Shown: positions 12,230 to 25,300 of the stretch, one piece after another
How positions within the stretch are numbered: position 1 is the stretch's first letter
Layout: each line of letters opens with the position of its first letter
Assembly: GCA_021234535.1 (NCBI GenBank)
Contig: CM037830.1
Span: 32,709,405-32,773,404, forward strand
From: Stichopus chloronotus
Lineage: Eukaryota > Echinodermata > Holothuroidea > Aspidochirotida > Stichopodidae
Length of the DNA: 64,000 nucleotides
Direction of reading: 5' to 3'
Program-made: the position numbers and the translations under genes
The notes under the pieces: generated by a model
What the model saw: only the letters and a program-made list of their open reading frames with translations
Told to the model about the DNA's origin: nothing
The model's database searches: none

Positions 12230-12372
12230 TTTATGATATCATTAAATTAATGATATCAACAATTCCATTTTTCATATCCTAAATGTCGTTTAATTAATGA
12301 TATCATGAAATGATTTGATGATATCTGAAATTTATTTTAATGATATCACTGATTACTTGATGATATCACCAA
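12230..12372. repeat. cluster of six TGATATC(A) palindromes
   Basis: GATATC occurs at 12235, 12252, 12299, 12320, 12342 and 12362, mostly within TGATATCA and TTAATGATATCA. Spacings are 17, 47, 21, 22 and 20 bp, so four of five intervals are close to two helical turns or slightly less. The surroundings are AT-rich. Confidence 0.75.
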
Positions 12373-14830
12373 AACGGGAATACAAAGTAGAACGCCGGCT
12401 TGTCCTCAGTACGGTCGCTCTTATATGGCTGACGTATTTCGTGAGTAGCGGAACGAGAAAAAAATCCTGTCCGTCGCTACGCAGGGTAGTTTTGAGTATG
12501 ATATTTTGGCAAAAAACGATATGTAGGATGTAACCAATTCGTTTGTGTAACTACTGTTTCACCAAAACTGAATGATAAACGCCCCCTCCCCCCACTCCAG
12601 TAACGTTTATACGACAAATGATACGCCTAGTAATATTGTGGGGCGAGTGCACGTTTTACGTTTGCGTGACAGGAGCCTCGGAAGTAATGTTGCCGGTCAG
12701 TTCGCTCCACAATATTTCTTGTAACACTCACCGTAATCATGTGATTGAACGACTCAAATGCAACTACAACACTGTATTAAACCCTGAATAGGAAGAAAAA
12801 CGCAACTTCGTTCAGCATCACACCTCCTGGTTGGCAAATTTGTAAAGTAAGTATCGTTTGTTTCAATTCCAACCTGATACTGTCTACGTCTCCACCCTTC
12901 CACACCTGTTTTGTTTTGTTCCAGTGTTTACTTTGGTCGTAATTACCGTAACTAGCGTTTGTACCATTTTCACGAAACTTTTGTGTAACGTACGGTACAA
13001 TTTATTACGTGGGTGGATCAGATTATTTAAACGTTGTACAAGTGTGACCTAAGACTGAGAATGTGAATGATAAGGAACAAATAATGCATTGATTTACACA
13101 CCGAAACTTAAGCATTGAATTTTACCTTATACTAAATAATGGCTGTCAAACTGGTAAATTGGTACTGGTTGGTATTGGTAGTCAAACCAGCAATACTGGC
13201 AATAGGCAATGAACACAGTAACTAAGTTAAAGACAAGTACAGGTACAGTATGAGGTGACCGTCGAACATGCCATTAAGGAAATTTATAACTCCCAAGTTT
13301 GTGACAGTTCCACCTGCAAAAGTTGGAACCTTTTCTTATGAATCAGTATTGTCTGAAATGAGTATGTATTCATTGCAACGAAAAAGTGTTTCACAGAAGG
13401 TGAAATTATCACGCCTTCTTCACGACAATCCAAACAATATTAACTTTCCCCAAGGGGCCTGTCGAGTGAGCCTGCCATTGACTTAGTGTAGAAATGACAA
13501 ACAATGATGCCATGCTCAATCTGCGTAACCTTTCAAAAGTTGTGATTTGTGAATGTTAGGCTAGAGCCACGTTTGACTGGCCTGTGCATTGGATGGCTAC
13601 CTTTCTACACTGGAATTTAGTACTGCAATGAAGAGTAGCCTAGTGACATTCAGTCATTACTTCCTTTGCTAGGAAGATGATGTTGATAATCCTATTATGC
13701 AAACAGCATCAATACACACACCAAACTCAACAGCTCACATGACAGAAAGGCCCTTAATGCCAGTTTGTATTCCATGCACTAAAATGTAAATATCTTTGGC
13801 ATGAGTGCCGACTCTTTCCTGGCATATCGGTGGTGAAATGTATACCTCGGTGTGGCAGGCATGCTTGAAAAATTCAGTTGTGGTGCACAACTTGTATGCC
13901 TAATCACTGCACATTTTGTACTGCAAACTTCTTTCATTTAAGTCAAATCAGCAGCTCTACAAAAGTTTCTGCTGTGCTATGTTTCCACTTAATTCACATT
14001 AAATCCAACACAAAGTATGATTATTTCCTACCAAATACAAAAGGACATGTGTAACTGTAATCTTCAAGTTGGAAGAACAATCTGCTTCAAGTTGGTAGCC
14101 AAATTATCATACTGCAGGTTATGTTATGTTGCATTATGAGGAGTATAGCACCTGTGTTTGTTGGTGTATGATGCTACCCCCTTGGTGTATGAATGCTAAC
14201 TGTACCTCGGCGTAACTTCGACATTGGCGTTGCATGGAATGCACCCTGGCCTTAATGCTCACTTAGCCAACACTACAGTAAGTCAGCAAAGATACTGTCT
14301 GTATATGAAATATTGTAAATTAAGGAGACATCAAAGTGTGCGCCAAAGTTTCTGCTTTCACACATTGATATTTTTAATCCATTTTCCAACTGAGACTTAT
14401 AGCTTCTGTGACTCATCTGCAGTGGCCTGCAGTAGAGACAGAATATTGAAGTACAGTCGAAATGCCACTCAGGCTTTGTTCTGCAAAGCTGCAAAGAGTT
14501 AAATTTAATGTACAATTTGATTTCTGTAGGCCTGCCACATAAGTACAATTCAAACTGAAAACTAAGCGCAACTCTCAGTGGAACAGGCCTCAGATCTGTT
14601 AATATGTTTCGCATTACTTAGTGTAGGGATAGAGATTTTCCAGCTTAGTCTTGTTGTGGAGGTGCTACACTAAAAGTTCGCCTAAATGTAAAGTTAGGAA
14701 CTTGTTTATAGCGAGTAAGGATTTGGGGATCCTACTTTATTCCCTCGCTGACTTTCCATACATTTCCGGTTAGAAAACACCTCTTTACTCAATACGCAAA
14801 TCGGTGGTCCTCTCACGGAGCGTAGTATTG
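12373..14830. other. non-coding, nothing recognised
   Basis: Holds a short inverted repeat (AATATTGTGGGGCGA at about 12633 against TCGCTCCACAATATT at about 12703, one mismatch) and a GTACTGGTTGGTATTGG-type simple patch near 13160. I see no exon that I can support. Confidence 0.4.
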
Positions 14831-14835
14831 CTTTG

Positions 14836-15016
14836 GTATAAATGCACCCCTTTGTTCCCGGCGCTGCAGAAACTGCCACCCTACGCTGCTACCGCATTAC
14901 TCTCATCGCAACTTTCACGAGAACAAGACCTTGCGAGTGCTGTATCTGAATGCTGTTATCTGAAGTTATTTAATTAGTTTTTCACGTCTTTGGCCGCAGC
15001 ATTTCAGCTCTTTAAG
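14836..15016 (+). promoter_or_regulatory. NISCH: candidate nischarin promoter and 5' UTR exon
   Basis: GGTATAAATG at 14836-14845 is TATA-like. It is followed by a GC-richer segment with no coding frame and then a consensus-like donor AAG|GTAAAT after 15016. The next splice acceptor that makes sense is TATTTCAG|GATTATTTTG at 19220, 41 bases upstream of the nischarin ATG. The arrangement (core promoter, non-coding first exon, 4.2-kb intron) is plausible but unproven. Other first exons further left cannot be excluded. Confidence 0.4.
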
Positions 15017-16871
15017 GTAAATATGTGATTCATTGATTGGTTTGCACGGAAATGTTTAGGAATCTAACAGAACTAAACAGCTAGAGAGTAAATCTCAGTT
15101 CGTTTTCCTCAAGAAGGCCATGCACATCTTGAATGCGTGTATAGTCGTAACGTTAGGCACGTACTGAGGTTAATTGTGTGCTATACGTAAAAACTGTGTG
15201 TAAAAGTTGTTGCTGGGTCAGAGACGTAATTATGCATGGCGCCCTCGATTTGTCGTAATGACGGTACTTAAAATGGCTGCGCCCTTGTGTCGTTAATCGA
15301 CGCAGCCTATATATTTTGGTATTCACTTAAATGTACCTGGGCTTTCTATAACGATCATGTTTAATTATAATTACAACTAATTAGACGGGATGTCATCAGT
15401 ATTTAAGGTGTTCTTGAGAATTTTTGGGCATTTTCGGAGCGGTTTTATCGAACGTTCTGCCGACGTTGGTTTATAATCCATACAAGTATGTTGTGACACT
15501 AGTTATCGAACAGTCGTTGAGTTATTACAGGGTACTGGCTGTTGTGCTAGTTTGGAAGAAAGGGGCGAGTTTAATATGTTTTTATTGATAGTTAATATTC
15601 AGCAGTCATACTATCACTGTCTTATTTGCTTCACTGTTTCATTTTGATTTCATTTACATCATTGATTGTAATTATGTTAGGGCACAAATGTGCTTGCTCC
15701 ACAGTTACAGTAGTTAACATACTGTATGCAGTTGGACTCTATAGATAATAATTGCAAGGTTGGCATATTTTGGAAGCTTATACTGTAGTCTTGACATAAG
15801 GTTCCTGATTTCCCCACAACTCTGGTCTCACTAATAGGCCTATATTTTATTTTGTAAACATATATTCTGTATATTTTTCATCCTAATCTATGCCCTTTTC
15901 ATATTTTTCTCATATGTGAATTTTTTTTCTGTTTCATCGTAGTTTTATTTTAATTTTTTAGTCGTAGTTGTTATAGATAACCAGTCTCGATGGCCTCGTA
16001 TTATGTTTTTGTGAATGTTCCTGATTTCATTCTTTCAGGGCTGTTTTGTTTGGGCACACAAAAGATGCTTGCTGAGTGCCAATAAAGATTGGGACAGGCC
16101 AGAGGCCTTCGAGAAAACCTTTGTCGATCTTCGTCTTTGCGTCAAGCGGTACCATTAAACCTCCCTCAGTAGCTCAATCTAGATTACCCCACCACGCATG
16201 TCCTTAACTGCTGGCACCACATTAGTGTTTGCAGCGGGTAACAGAGGGATGATGTATAGTTTTGAAATTGCTACCTGGACCCAGAGTTCCATGAACATAC
16301 GTGCATTGTACATGTGACCAAAAAAACACTTTTTTCTGCTGTAACAATACTATGCCTGCATGTTGAGTAAGCTACAAGTAATCATGTATTTACATGCAAA
16401 GTAAAATGTCAAATTATGTCCTTACAAAAGTTCACAATGAACAAACTCACACTGCAACCTGCAAGGACAAGTATTATTGTCATATTTTTGAGTCCAGGGA
16501 TATCAGACTGAATATGAACTGTGCATATGTGGGATCCAAATTTGTACCCACTGTACCTGTACTAAACACTGTCAGAAGGGCCAGCTCTAGTTTCCTGTTA
16601 TAGTTTCATGCAGTAGCCTGTACTACCACTATCATGCACTATGCTGTGTACAGAACTGCTTCATGAGCAGTTAGCGTAATTTACGTAATTTTGAAAATTG
16701 AAAAATGGTCTTTGTAGTGCCTGAATTGCACAGCCATCAAATCGGTCAGTTTTGAGAGCCTACATAAGAACTTCCCAGAGAAAATTATATAATGCTAAAA
16801 ATACCTGTAGGTGGGTATTTTCTGCCTATATTTTTGAATCTGGCCAACACTGTACCTGTCTTTATTATGAA

Positions 16872-17310
16872 GATAAAAAGCTGTAAACATTGAATTTCAT
16901 TTTAGGCATCCACGTGACTGTTGATTTTGGGACCCCTGTGGGTCAACCAGCTTCAGTCGGATACTGTAAGAAGCATTTCCACATATCTGGTGTGTGCCGT
17001 AAAGAAGGCCTTAAGTCACTCCCATGACAAGATGGTAGGGAGTCAAACATGTTCCCATAGCCAGAAAGGAACAGAACTTTGATGTTTTATGGGTTGACAA
17101 AATTTGACCTTGTTTATCACTTGCCATGAACTTAACAATTTTTTTTTTCCCATTAGCTCTTACCCCACTTTATGTTCAAATGGAAAAATCAGAAAAATTC
17201 GAGTTCATGGAAGGTGATAAGCAAGATCAAGTTTGTTGATCCACAGGGGTCCAAATAGCAAAAATCTTATGGGCACTTAAAATGAAATGCAATGTTCAGG
17301 GCTCTTTATC
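16872..17310. repeat. long imperfect inverted repeat
   Basis: Outer arms are 16872-16948 and 17231-17310; they share GATAAA..GC, AACATTG.ATTTCATTTTA and GGACCCCTGTGG in inverted order. Inner arms are 17095-17133 and 17201-17234, with GTTCATGG..GGTGATAA against TTATCACTTGCCATGAAC. The left arm has about 146 extra bases between its two parts. Transcribed as intron RNA it could fold into a long hairpin. Confidence 0.75.
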
Positions 17311-17314
17311 TCCC

Positions 17315-17743
17315 TGCAGAAAATTCCGCAGGGAGGTATTTTCAGCCTTGTGTCTTTATTCATGGCTGAATAAAGTGGCGCAAACTGGGCATGAGAAAGA
17401 TGGGACTAGGGCCATTCTTCGATGGGCCTTAAGTCTCAAACAGCTTGACATTTTGACCTGAAATTTTTTTGGTGTGTTCTTTCCATAAGCTCTCTATCTT
17501 CACAAGTAAGTCAGTTTAATACAGTGTTTTTGGTGCAAGATTCTTAACATTTGTGCAGAAAATTCTGCAGGGAGGTACAGTATTTTCAGCCTTGTATCTT
17601 TATTCATGGCTGAATAAAGTGGATGACTGAAGTGGCACAAACTGGGCATGAGAAAGATGGGGTCAGGGCCATTCTTGGATGGGCCTTAACTCCCAAACAG
17701 ATTGACATTTTGACTTGAAATTTTTGGTGTGTTCTTTCCATAG
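17315..17743 (+). repeat. tandem duplication, two ~175-190-bp copies 239 bp apart
   Basis: Copy 1 runs 17315-17488 and copy 2 runs 17554-17743. Both contain TGCAGAAAATTC.GCAGGGAG, CTTTATTCATGGCTGAATAAAG, AACTGGGCATGAGAAAGATG, GATGGGCCTTAA and GGTGTGTTCTTTCCATA. Copy 2 has two small insertions. The CTTTATTCA...TGAATAAAG core is a perfect 9-bp stem with a 4-base loop in both copies. Confidence 0.85.
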
Positions 17744-19219
17744 GTGGAACTACTGTATGTATCATAAAACTTTCAGCAAAATAAGAGTCAATGCCCGACA
17801 GACCCATTTGTTGAGTTGGCAGAGAATGACCCATTTGCAAGTCTGTGATGTCTTCAAAGTGATAATTAGAGTCATTCAGTCAGCAGTTTTACATGATCCT
17901 ATTTCTTGCATGATGATCAGACCAGCCCACTGGGAAATGGCACCCTTGGAATCTACGGGAGGATGAATAATGATACTGTAATCACTAACTACTGCACTTG
18001 AGAGCATGAATTGCTGTATGTAATCAGTGTCCCTGGGTTTTGGTAATTCTGGTAGTTTCCACAGTTTTAGGGCAAAACCAGGAAGGAGGCTTGGGTATAT
18101 TTCTCCATGGGTGGAGAAGATTGTAATGTGAAGAGGATGTGGCTTCCAACTTCCTTTTAGAGCACTGGAGTCATAAATTACTGTAGAGGATAGTTGGCAC
18201 AGGTCCATGACGTTAGCAATGTCCATTTGCAATGACGTACTGTATTGTAGGACGACTGATCAAAGATGCAGCACTACTGTACACACTGCCAGCAAAGGGG
18301 GAAGTAGCAAACATCTACATAGAATTCTACTGTAAACTCTACTGTGTTTTGCATACTGCAGATCAAAAGGTCAAGGATCTGAAGTTGTGTTGCAGTAGGA
18401 AATCCTGTGTGTTGTTGTGTTCCATGTATAGTACTCAGTTAACATGAATGAACTTGTAAATTTGACAAACTCAACAAAATTTATTCACAAGGGCTAAATA
18501 TTGATACAAAACTTTAGGGTTGAATTTCAGGTGCACATCTAGTGTCGTGATTTAAAAACTGTTTGGGTTACTGCTTCACGTACAGTGCAGCAATCATATG
18601 CACTTTTGACCATCCTAAGCCAAAAGTCAGAGTAAAATTAATGTATAGTTTCTCAGAGAAAAGTTTATGTTATCACACATTGATTTGGATTCTTCTAAAG
18701 TAATTAAAATCCCTTCCATGAGTAAGAATATCATGGGCTCATGTGATAGTTCAGGCTTTAAAGGGCAGTTATTTTCAATACTAAGTGCCTACACAAGTTT
18801 GGAGGAAGCCTGTGGCTTTGTAATTTATACAATTGCAACTTCATGTCAAGTGACAACCAACTTAACAACTTTGGATTAAATTTGGTGTTTTTTTTTTTCG
18901 CAAGATCAGTTCAAATAGGAAATTTAGTCTTAGGGGTAAGCCCCATCTCATTGTGACCTGGCTCGGGATCTAACCCCCAAAACTCCTGGTTGCTAAGCTT
19001 CATTGCCTCAGTTGCATCCATCGTTATCCACTCAGTCACAGCACTGGTGTGGGAGAGCCATACTGGAACATAGTCACAGGCATAAAAGATCTTGTTGGAA
19101 TACCGTAAATGTGGTGAGGGGTGCTGTCACGTTCACCGTTAACCGCAGTAGTTTTGACACATACATGCAATGGTCTGTGTGTGCATCATGGTATTCATAT
19201 TTATCATTTGATATTTCAG

Positions 19220-19347
19220 GATTATTTTGATGTGGAGATAGCAGCTCTACAAGACTAAAGATGGCAGGGATGCCGGATGAGTTTGTGAAGGAGCAGCTGA
19301 AACGGGAGGTGAAGATCATTGGAACGACTCAGATTGAAAATTATATA
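19220..19347 (+). CDS. NISCH: nischarin coding exon 1 (5' UTR 19220-19260, CDS 19261-19347)
   Basis: The acceptor TATTTCAG precedes 19220. Forty-one untranslated bases lead to ATG at 19261. It codes residues 1-29, beginning MAGMPDEFVKEQLKREVKII, and ends phase 0 at donor ATA|GTGAGT. It provides the first strand of the PX domain. Confidence 0.92.
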
Positions 19348-22300
19348 GTGAGTGATCACTTCGTAAATTTCTCTTGTAAATGTTGTCATTGTACAGAGTT
19401 TTACAGTTTGGGGATTTCTCAATCATGAACTTTCAGTATTTAATATTCGACTGTGAAAAAGTACATCTGGGCCTGGGTCTAATTTCAGAAATTTACTGTG
19501 TGCTTACTCCGCTTTTTGCTCTATCCACTCGATTTGTTGATGGAAATCATATGTCAACATGCAAATCCGTAACCAAATACTTTGTTGCTATGCCAGAAAA
19601 GTCTCTTTGGATGCACATCACATGCAGTGCAATAGAGGTTTTTTGTTTTAGAAATGATTTTTCATTTGCAATGCAATTGATCTCATATACACATTGCCTA
19701 TATCTATAAGGTGGTTCAGATCTTCCCAAATTTGATAACAGGTGTACACCATCCAGGTTATCGTCAGTGATTGCCAATGGACCGTCAAACACAGGTACAG
19801 CGAATTCTGTGATCTGCATGAGAAGTTGGTCTCCACGCAAAGAGTCGAGAAGAGCTTGCTTCCTCCCAAGAAGCTTTTCGGCAATACCTCCAAGGCTTTC
19901 ATCGAAAAAAGGAGAGCAAACTTGGAAAGTTACCTGCAGAAGGTTCTTGATGACAATCCAGACTTACCGAAGCCAGTGATGATGTTTCTGGAGTTTGATA
20001 TTTATGTGAGTATTGCAACTGAACTCTTTCAGAAATGTACTACAGTGCAGTACTGTATGGACAGATGAAATTGATTCATTTGTGTTGTAAAATACTTTCC
20101 AGAGTTGCATCAGTGTGGAGATAAATTTTCGTCTTCCAGGAAATCCAGGTAATATTTTGTATGGTAACAAGCCATAGTATTGTATTATGTTATTCTCTCA
20201 AGGTATATGTATACAGATTTGTAAGTGATGTAGACTGTAAACTTGCCTCAAGATTCATTTTTTCAATCATTGCTATTTTGTCAGAAGATATTTGCAAAAG
20301 TTCCGAGAAAACTGCTAGATGAGAAAATGTCAAGATAATTAGTCCTGAGATGATGGCGTATCTTGAAATAAGTATTCCAAGATAATAAACCATAATTATG
20401 AAACATTTTCAAAATTTAGATAACACAAAGCTACAAAAATATTTACAAGATTATCAGCTATCTTTAGAAAACTACAAAGCAAAGAGGGTGTCACTTTTGA
20501 GGACTCCTTAGAAATGTATTGATAAATGGAAGGAAACAGTATTCCATGCCAGGAATTATTTTCTTTTCATGGGGGTTTTTGTTGGAAAGTAAAAGGAGGA
20601 AGTATTAAGCCATGGATTTTTCATTAACAGTTTATAGAATGTCATTTCTTATTTTTTTGTGTGAGTGAACGTTGTCAATCATTAAGAAGATGAGCCAACT
20701 ACCTTCTCTCAGAGCTTGCAGACTGTAGCTGCAGTTGTAAATAAGTGAACAAAACTATGAAGAGGTATCCCTTTAACAGTAGTTCTATTCATGTGCAACA
20801 TCTTTAAATTAAGAAAAACTGCTAGATTAGAAACACGGTTTGTATTTGGCGAGTGGCCCAATGACTAAACTTTCATATGTTCAATGTTGCAGTAAAAGTA
20901 ATTTTTTATTGTGTTACACATCATTATGTAACATGTTGAACTTTTCAAAAGTTTCTGCCATGTGCCATTAATGTACTGTAGGTGCGATTCATGTTCAACT
21001 TCAAAGGTGATTTGAATGCATAGACTCATTGTCTTGTGTTCTAGTTTCAGTCTCCCTGTATTTGAAAGAGCTGAATGGTAAAGTCAATCTACTCAAGTTC
21101 TTAAGAGTGAATTTGAACGTACAGTATTGCATACTGTAGTTTTCACTTTATCCTGTATTAATGGTGCAATGATACAGTATTTACAGTCTTGCAACATACA
21201 GTACTTTATTTTAGGCTGGAATATAAGTGAGGGAGTGACTAAGAAAACTGCTGGCACAGCATAGTAAATACCTGGAAAGCTCGTAAAGTACCAACGTTCC
21301 ACAAGAAAAAGACTTCTTTATTATTTTAGAAACTTGAGTTATTTTGTCTGCAGGCCTTTATTGTTTTTGGTTTCAAGGATTATCAGTGCACTGCTATACT
21401 ATACGTGACAGCAATTAAGTTTGATGTTAACATCAAATGCAACTGCTGTACAGCTAGTGCTATCTGTACCATAGAGTTGAGTACATCATTTGTGCAGTAT
21501 CTTTCCCTGTCCAATAATGGTGCAGAGATATACCTCCACCAATTGTACCAGGTGTCGACCTCTGCACTTTGCAAGTCTTCTGTGGTTGCCAAGTCACACC
21601 ATGACACCATCTGCATGTGAATGTATGGGACATACACTCACATGTTTCCTTAGAATTAATGGTCTGATATAATGGTAATATTCATGGGATTTCCTGCTAT
21701 TTACTTTAATGAACAGTACAGCACAGTTCTGTGTTGTGGTTCAGACAAACTTCCTCAGTTAACCACCCTCAATAGACAGTATACTGTAGATACAGTACTT
21801 GCCAAAGTCAGTGCGGCAGATACAGTGCTGTAGTACAGGGCATCAACTTGGAAGGATTCTGTAAATTTCTGTAGACTTCAAACAGATTACTAGATTACTG
21901 TGTAGATATGCAGTGGTACAGATACACAGATTCACAGTGTGTATGTAGTTAATTACACACAGAATTGTCTCCTTGACTGTAACATACAGGTATTTTTTAA
22001 AGTGCCTATTAGTGTACCAAAGGTGTGCAGTTGTACCTCAATGTCTGGTGATTGAAGCAGGGGACAATTTTGTACATTCTCACTGGGCTACTGTAAGCCT
22101 ACAGTATACAGTGTAGCAGTTGCACATTATCATTAAAATCCACTCAAGTGGAGGCACCTGCCATGGTAGATGAGTGATGTAAGTATGGCATGCAGGTGTC
22201 ATGGCAATGTTGCCAACCGCAACATGATCACAAAACCAGCCCTCCCAATGCCCTCACCATTTTGACAACTACTGCAAAATGCTAGGTATAGTACTGAAAC

Positions 22301-25300
22301 TCTTGATTGCATGATCTCTGCCATGTATAGAAAAGAACAGAGTCTTCACATGGCTTGAAACAAAAGAATCCCAAGCCTGTGATATTATGAATAGCACAGT
22401 TCATCATTTAGCTCTGTAGGCCTATATTCAAGCTTGGCTTCCTTGAAAAGATGTCCATGTACAGTACTATCGTGTGACCTTCAGGTGCAAGTTAGTTTCA
22501 TGCACCATTGATGCTGGTTAGTCATCTGCTGTATTGTAGTCAACTTTGTGGCCCCCACCATACTGAGTGTATTGTCACTGTATTAGACTGCACACTGTAC
22601 TATGTATTTTTTCAGAGAATAGGTTTGAACAATCTCACAAAACACTGAATCACTGAATATACATTAATAGACCGACCAATGACTACAGGACTGTACTCTC
22701 ATACCTTTCTGTAGGCATGTAGAATGACCAGTGCAAATATTTGGAGACTGCATATAGTAGATGCTACAGTAGCTCTGTACATGTGATATATGTTCTACTC
22801 TTTAATTCAAAACACAAATGAAGGTCTCTTTTCATTTTTTCCATGGTGTACACATGGTAGTGGCATTGTCCATGAACCCTAGCCACAACAAAACTGCCCT
22901 TCTGTTTATACTGAATTAATTGGATCTAAGTACAACAGGCCTACTACAGAGCTGGTCATGATGTTTAGTACATGAAGCCATAAGAATAAGCACTGAGGTA
23001 TGGACTCAGAAGACCACTTAATCTTTTAGAAAATAAAAGCAGTTTAGATAGAAACTATATTTTGATATACTGTACGTGGTGCACTGTACAATATGAACCT
23101 CATGTACAGTATGGTGAACTGTATTCAGTACTACATACCACTGCAGTACAAATAAGCTGTGAGTCATGCACTCAGAAGTTTGAATATAGTCATTTGTCAA
23201 CTTACAATCCACAGTCTTCTCCAGTATTTGCAGTATGATGTTTGAGTGCAGACTGTGTAGGCTTGTGTACATGCAACAATCCACAGACTCTGTTCTTTTA
23301 AGCTCTACAGTATTCTGTACCACAGTGTGTTTTTTTAAGCTATACAGCCTCTGTACCACAGTGTGCTTAACTACTGTACTGTACGATAGACATCATGTGG
23401 GTTTTACACTGTGGTTAGTCCTTGGCTTACAAAATTATCGCCTACTGTGGTTGCATGACTACATTTGAGTGTTCTGGAGTTGTAGCACTAAAAATCTGCA
23501 GATGACCAGATCCAGCTGAAGTATGGTTGTCCAGACCTTCTGACTTATAATCACTTTATTGAAGTCTAATCTAATTTGCTAATCTAAATCTAATTTTAAT
23601 CTAATTTGCATATATCGTACTTACGTAGATCTTGAGAGAGAATAAATGAAACAGCAATGAAATCATATGCATACAAAATGTAAATGTGTCCTTGTGATAT
23701 GCAGTATCAACCTGGAAAATAGAATTTATCAGTACTGTAAAATTTAATACTATACCCAGGTGTGATAATTTTCGGGAGGATAATTTTAGTATACATACAT
23801 TGTACAGTTCTGAGTGGACCACAATTTGACATGTTAAGTAGTTGGCTACCAGCAGTGTTAGCACTCTTATTTCTTTCATACAGTATGTCTTACATGCCTT
23901 TTCATGTTTCATGTCATGAGTCGATCAATTGCTATTAATGCCAATGATGTCATGAAGTCATTTACAGTGACAATGTACTGTGTAACACTGTATAGTCTGT
24001 ACAAACTACAATGTTTACAGTTAAACAGTGGTACAGCTGTCAGGAAAGAAATGGTTATACAGAATGGACAAAATTGCAGAGAGGCTGAAAGTGCTGATCG
24101 ATGATGGTTTTGTTCAACATTTACAGCAATAGTGTATTGCTATAAGGCAGATCAGGCAGATAAAGAACAACACATGTATACATGTAGTAATTTGTGTTAC
24201 AGTAGTTTCAACCATAACTGATGAGTGTGCCCACACAAGTTCATTGGAGCTCCAGTTTGAATTACATACTGTGTGTCTGCACTGAAGAATGCATTCCCAT
24301 GGCAACCACCTCTGGCCACCCTACAGGTCACGACTGAAGAGAATACCTTCAGTTACTGACCACCACTGGGGTAACGAATAACAAGTACTGTCGTTCATGC
24401 TAAAAACAAACTGACATGAGAAATCCACATCCTTGTTAATGGCTTGGCTGGCTTTGTGAACCAGCCACCACTACAATATCAGATTACACTGGCCTTGCAT
24501 TATCCTTGCAATGTACTTAGTTGTACTTTGCTATATTGGAATATGAGCCACTACTCACCCACAAGTACATAGCTACGTAGGACCATGTGTGACTGTGCAG
24601 TAAACAGAGACATATCTTGCAAACTAACCTCTTAGCTCAACTGGAGTAAACTGTCTTACAACGTGCATGTTTCAACTTCAGTTCACATAAATGAAGTTTT
24701 TTGATAGCTGAGATCCTGATACAGAGCCTTAGCAAAATAACATATTGACGAACATTGAACATGGCATTCCTAATATGCATTGTATATACCACTAATTTCA
24801 TCAACCACCCACACATACAGTATAATGTTTTGAAAAGACTGAAAAATGAGAGTGAAGTAATGATGCAAATGCCATGCATCAGAGATTCTGCCAGAAACCC
24901 AAAAGGATGGGGAAGGGGTTATGACTAAACCATGATTCCAAATAGATGCTGTCCTTCACAAAAGTTACAAGTGGGTTCAGGAGAGAGGAACAAATTTGTA
25001 ATGTACAATTTAAAGAGCTGCAAGGTTTATTTATGAAAATGCCAACATTTACACAAAGTATCCTCCTTCAAGAACAATTAAACCAAGATAATTGAATATT
25101 AACATTTTTATGAAAATGAAAAGTGGATCCCCTCTGGCAGATCCATGAGCATGTTTTTAGGTACTGTACATTACTGTTGTAGGCCTATGTGCACACATTT
25201 ACTGTTTACCATACAGTATATACCGTGACAAACTTTAATTAGTGATAATTAAAGGTAAAGAGATGAGCTTCAATCGTGAATATATGCTTGAAGGGTATTG

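Larger units (their letters stand above)
15017..19219 (+). other. NISCH: putative nischarin intron 1 (5' UTR intron)
   Basis: No coding exon seen. Contains the inverted repeat at 16872-17310 and the tandem duplication at 17315-17743, both listed separately. From about 18 kb onward the word TACTGTA/TACAGTA becomes frequent. Confidence 0.4.

Noticed and set aside
19380..19709. 109-codon plus-strand frame between nischarin coding exons 1 and 2
   Set aside because: Lies wholly within the intron bounded by matching GT-AG sites; product unlike any part of the PX domain.
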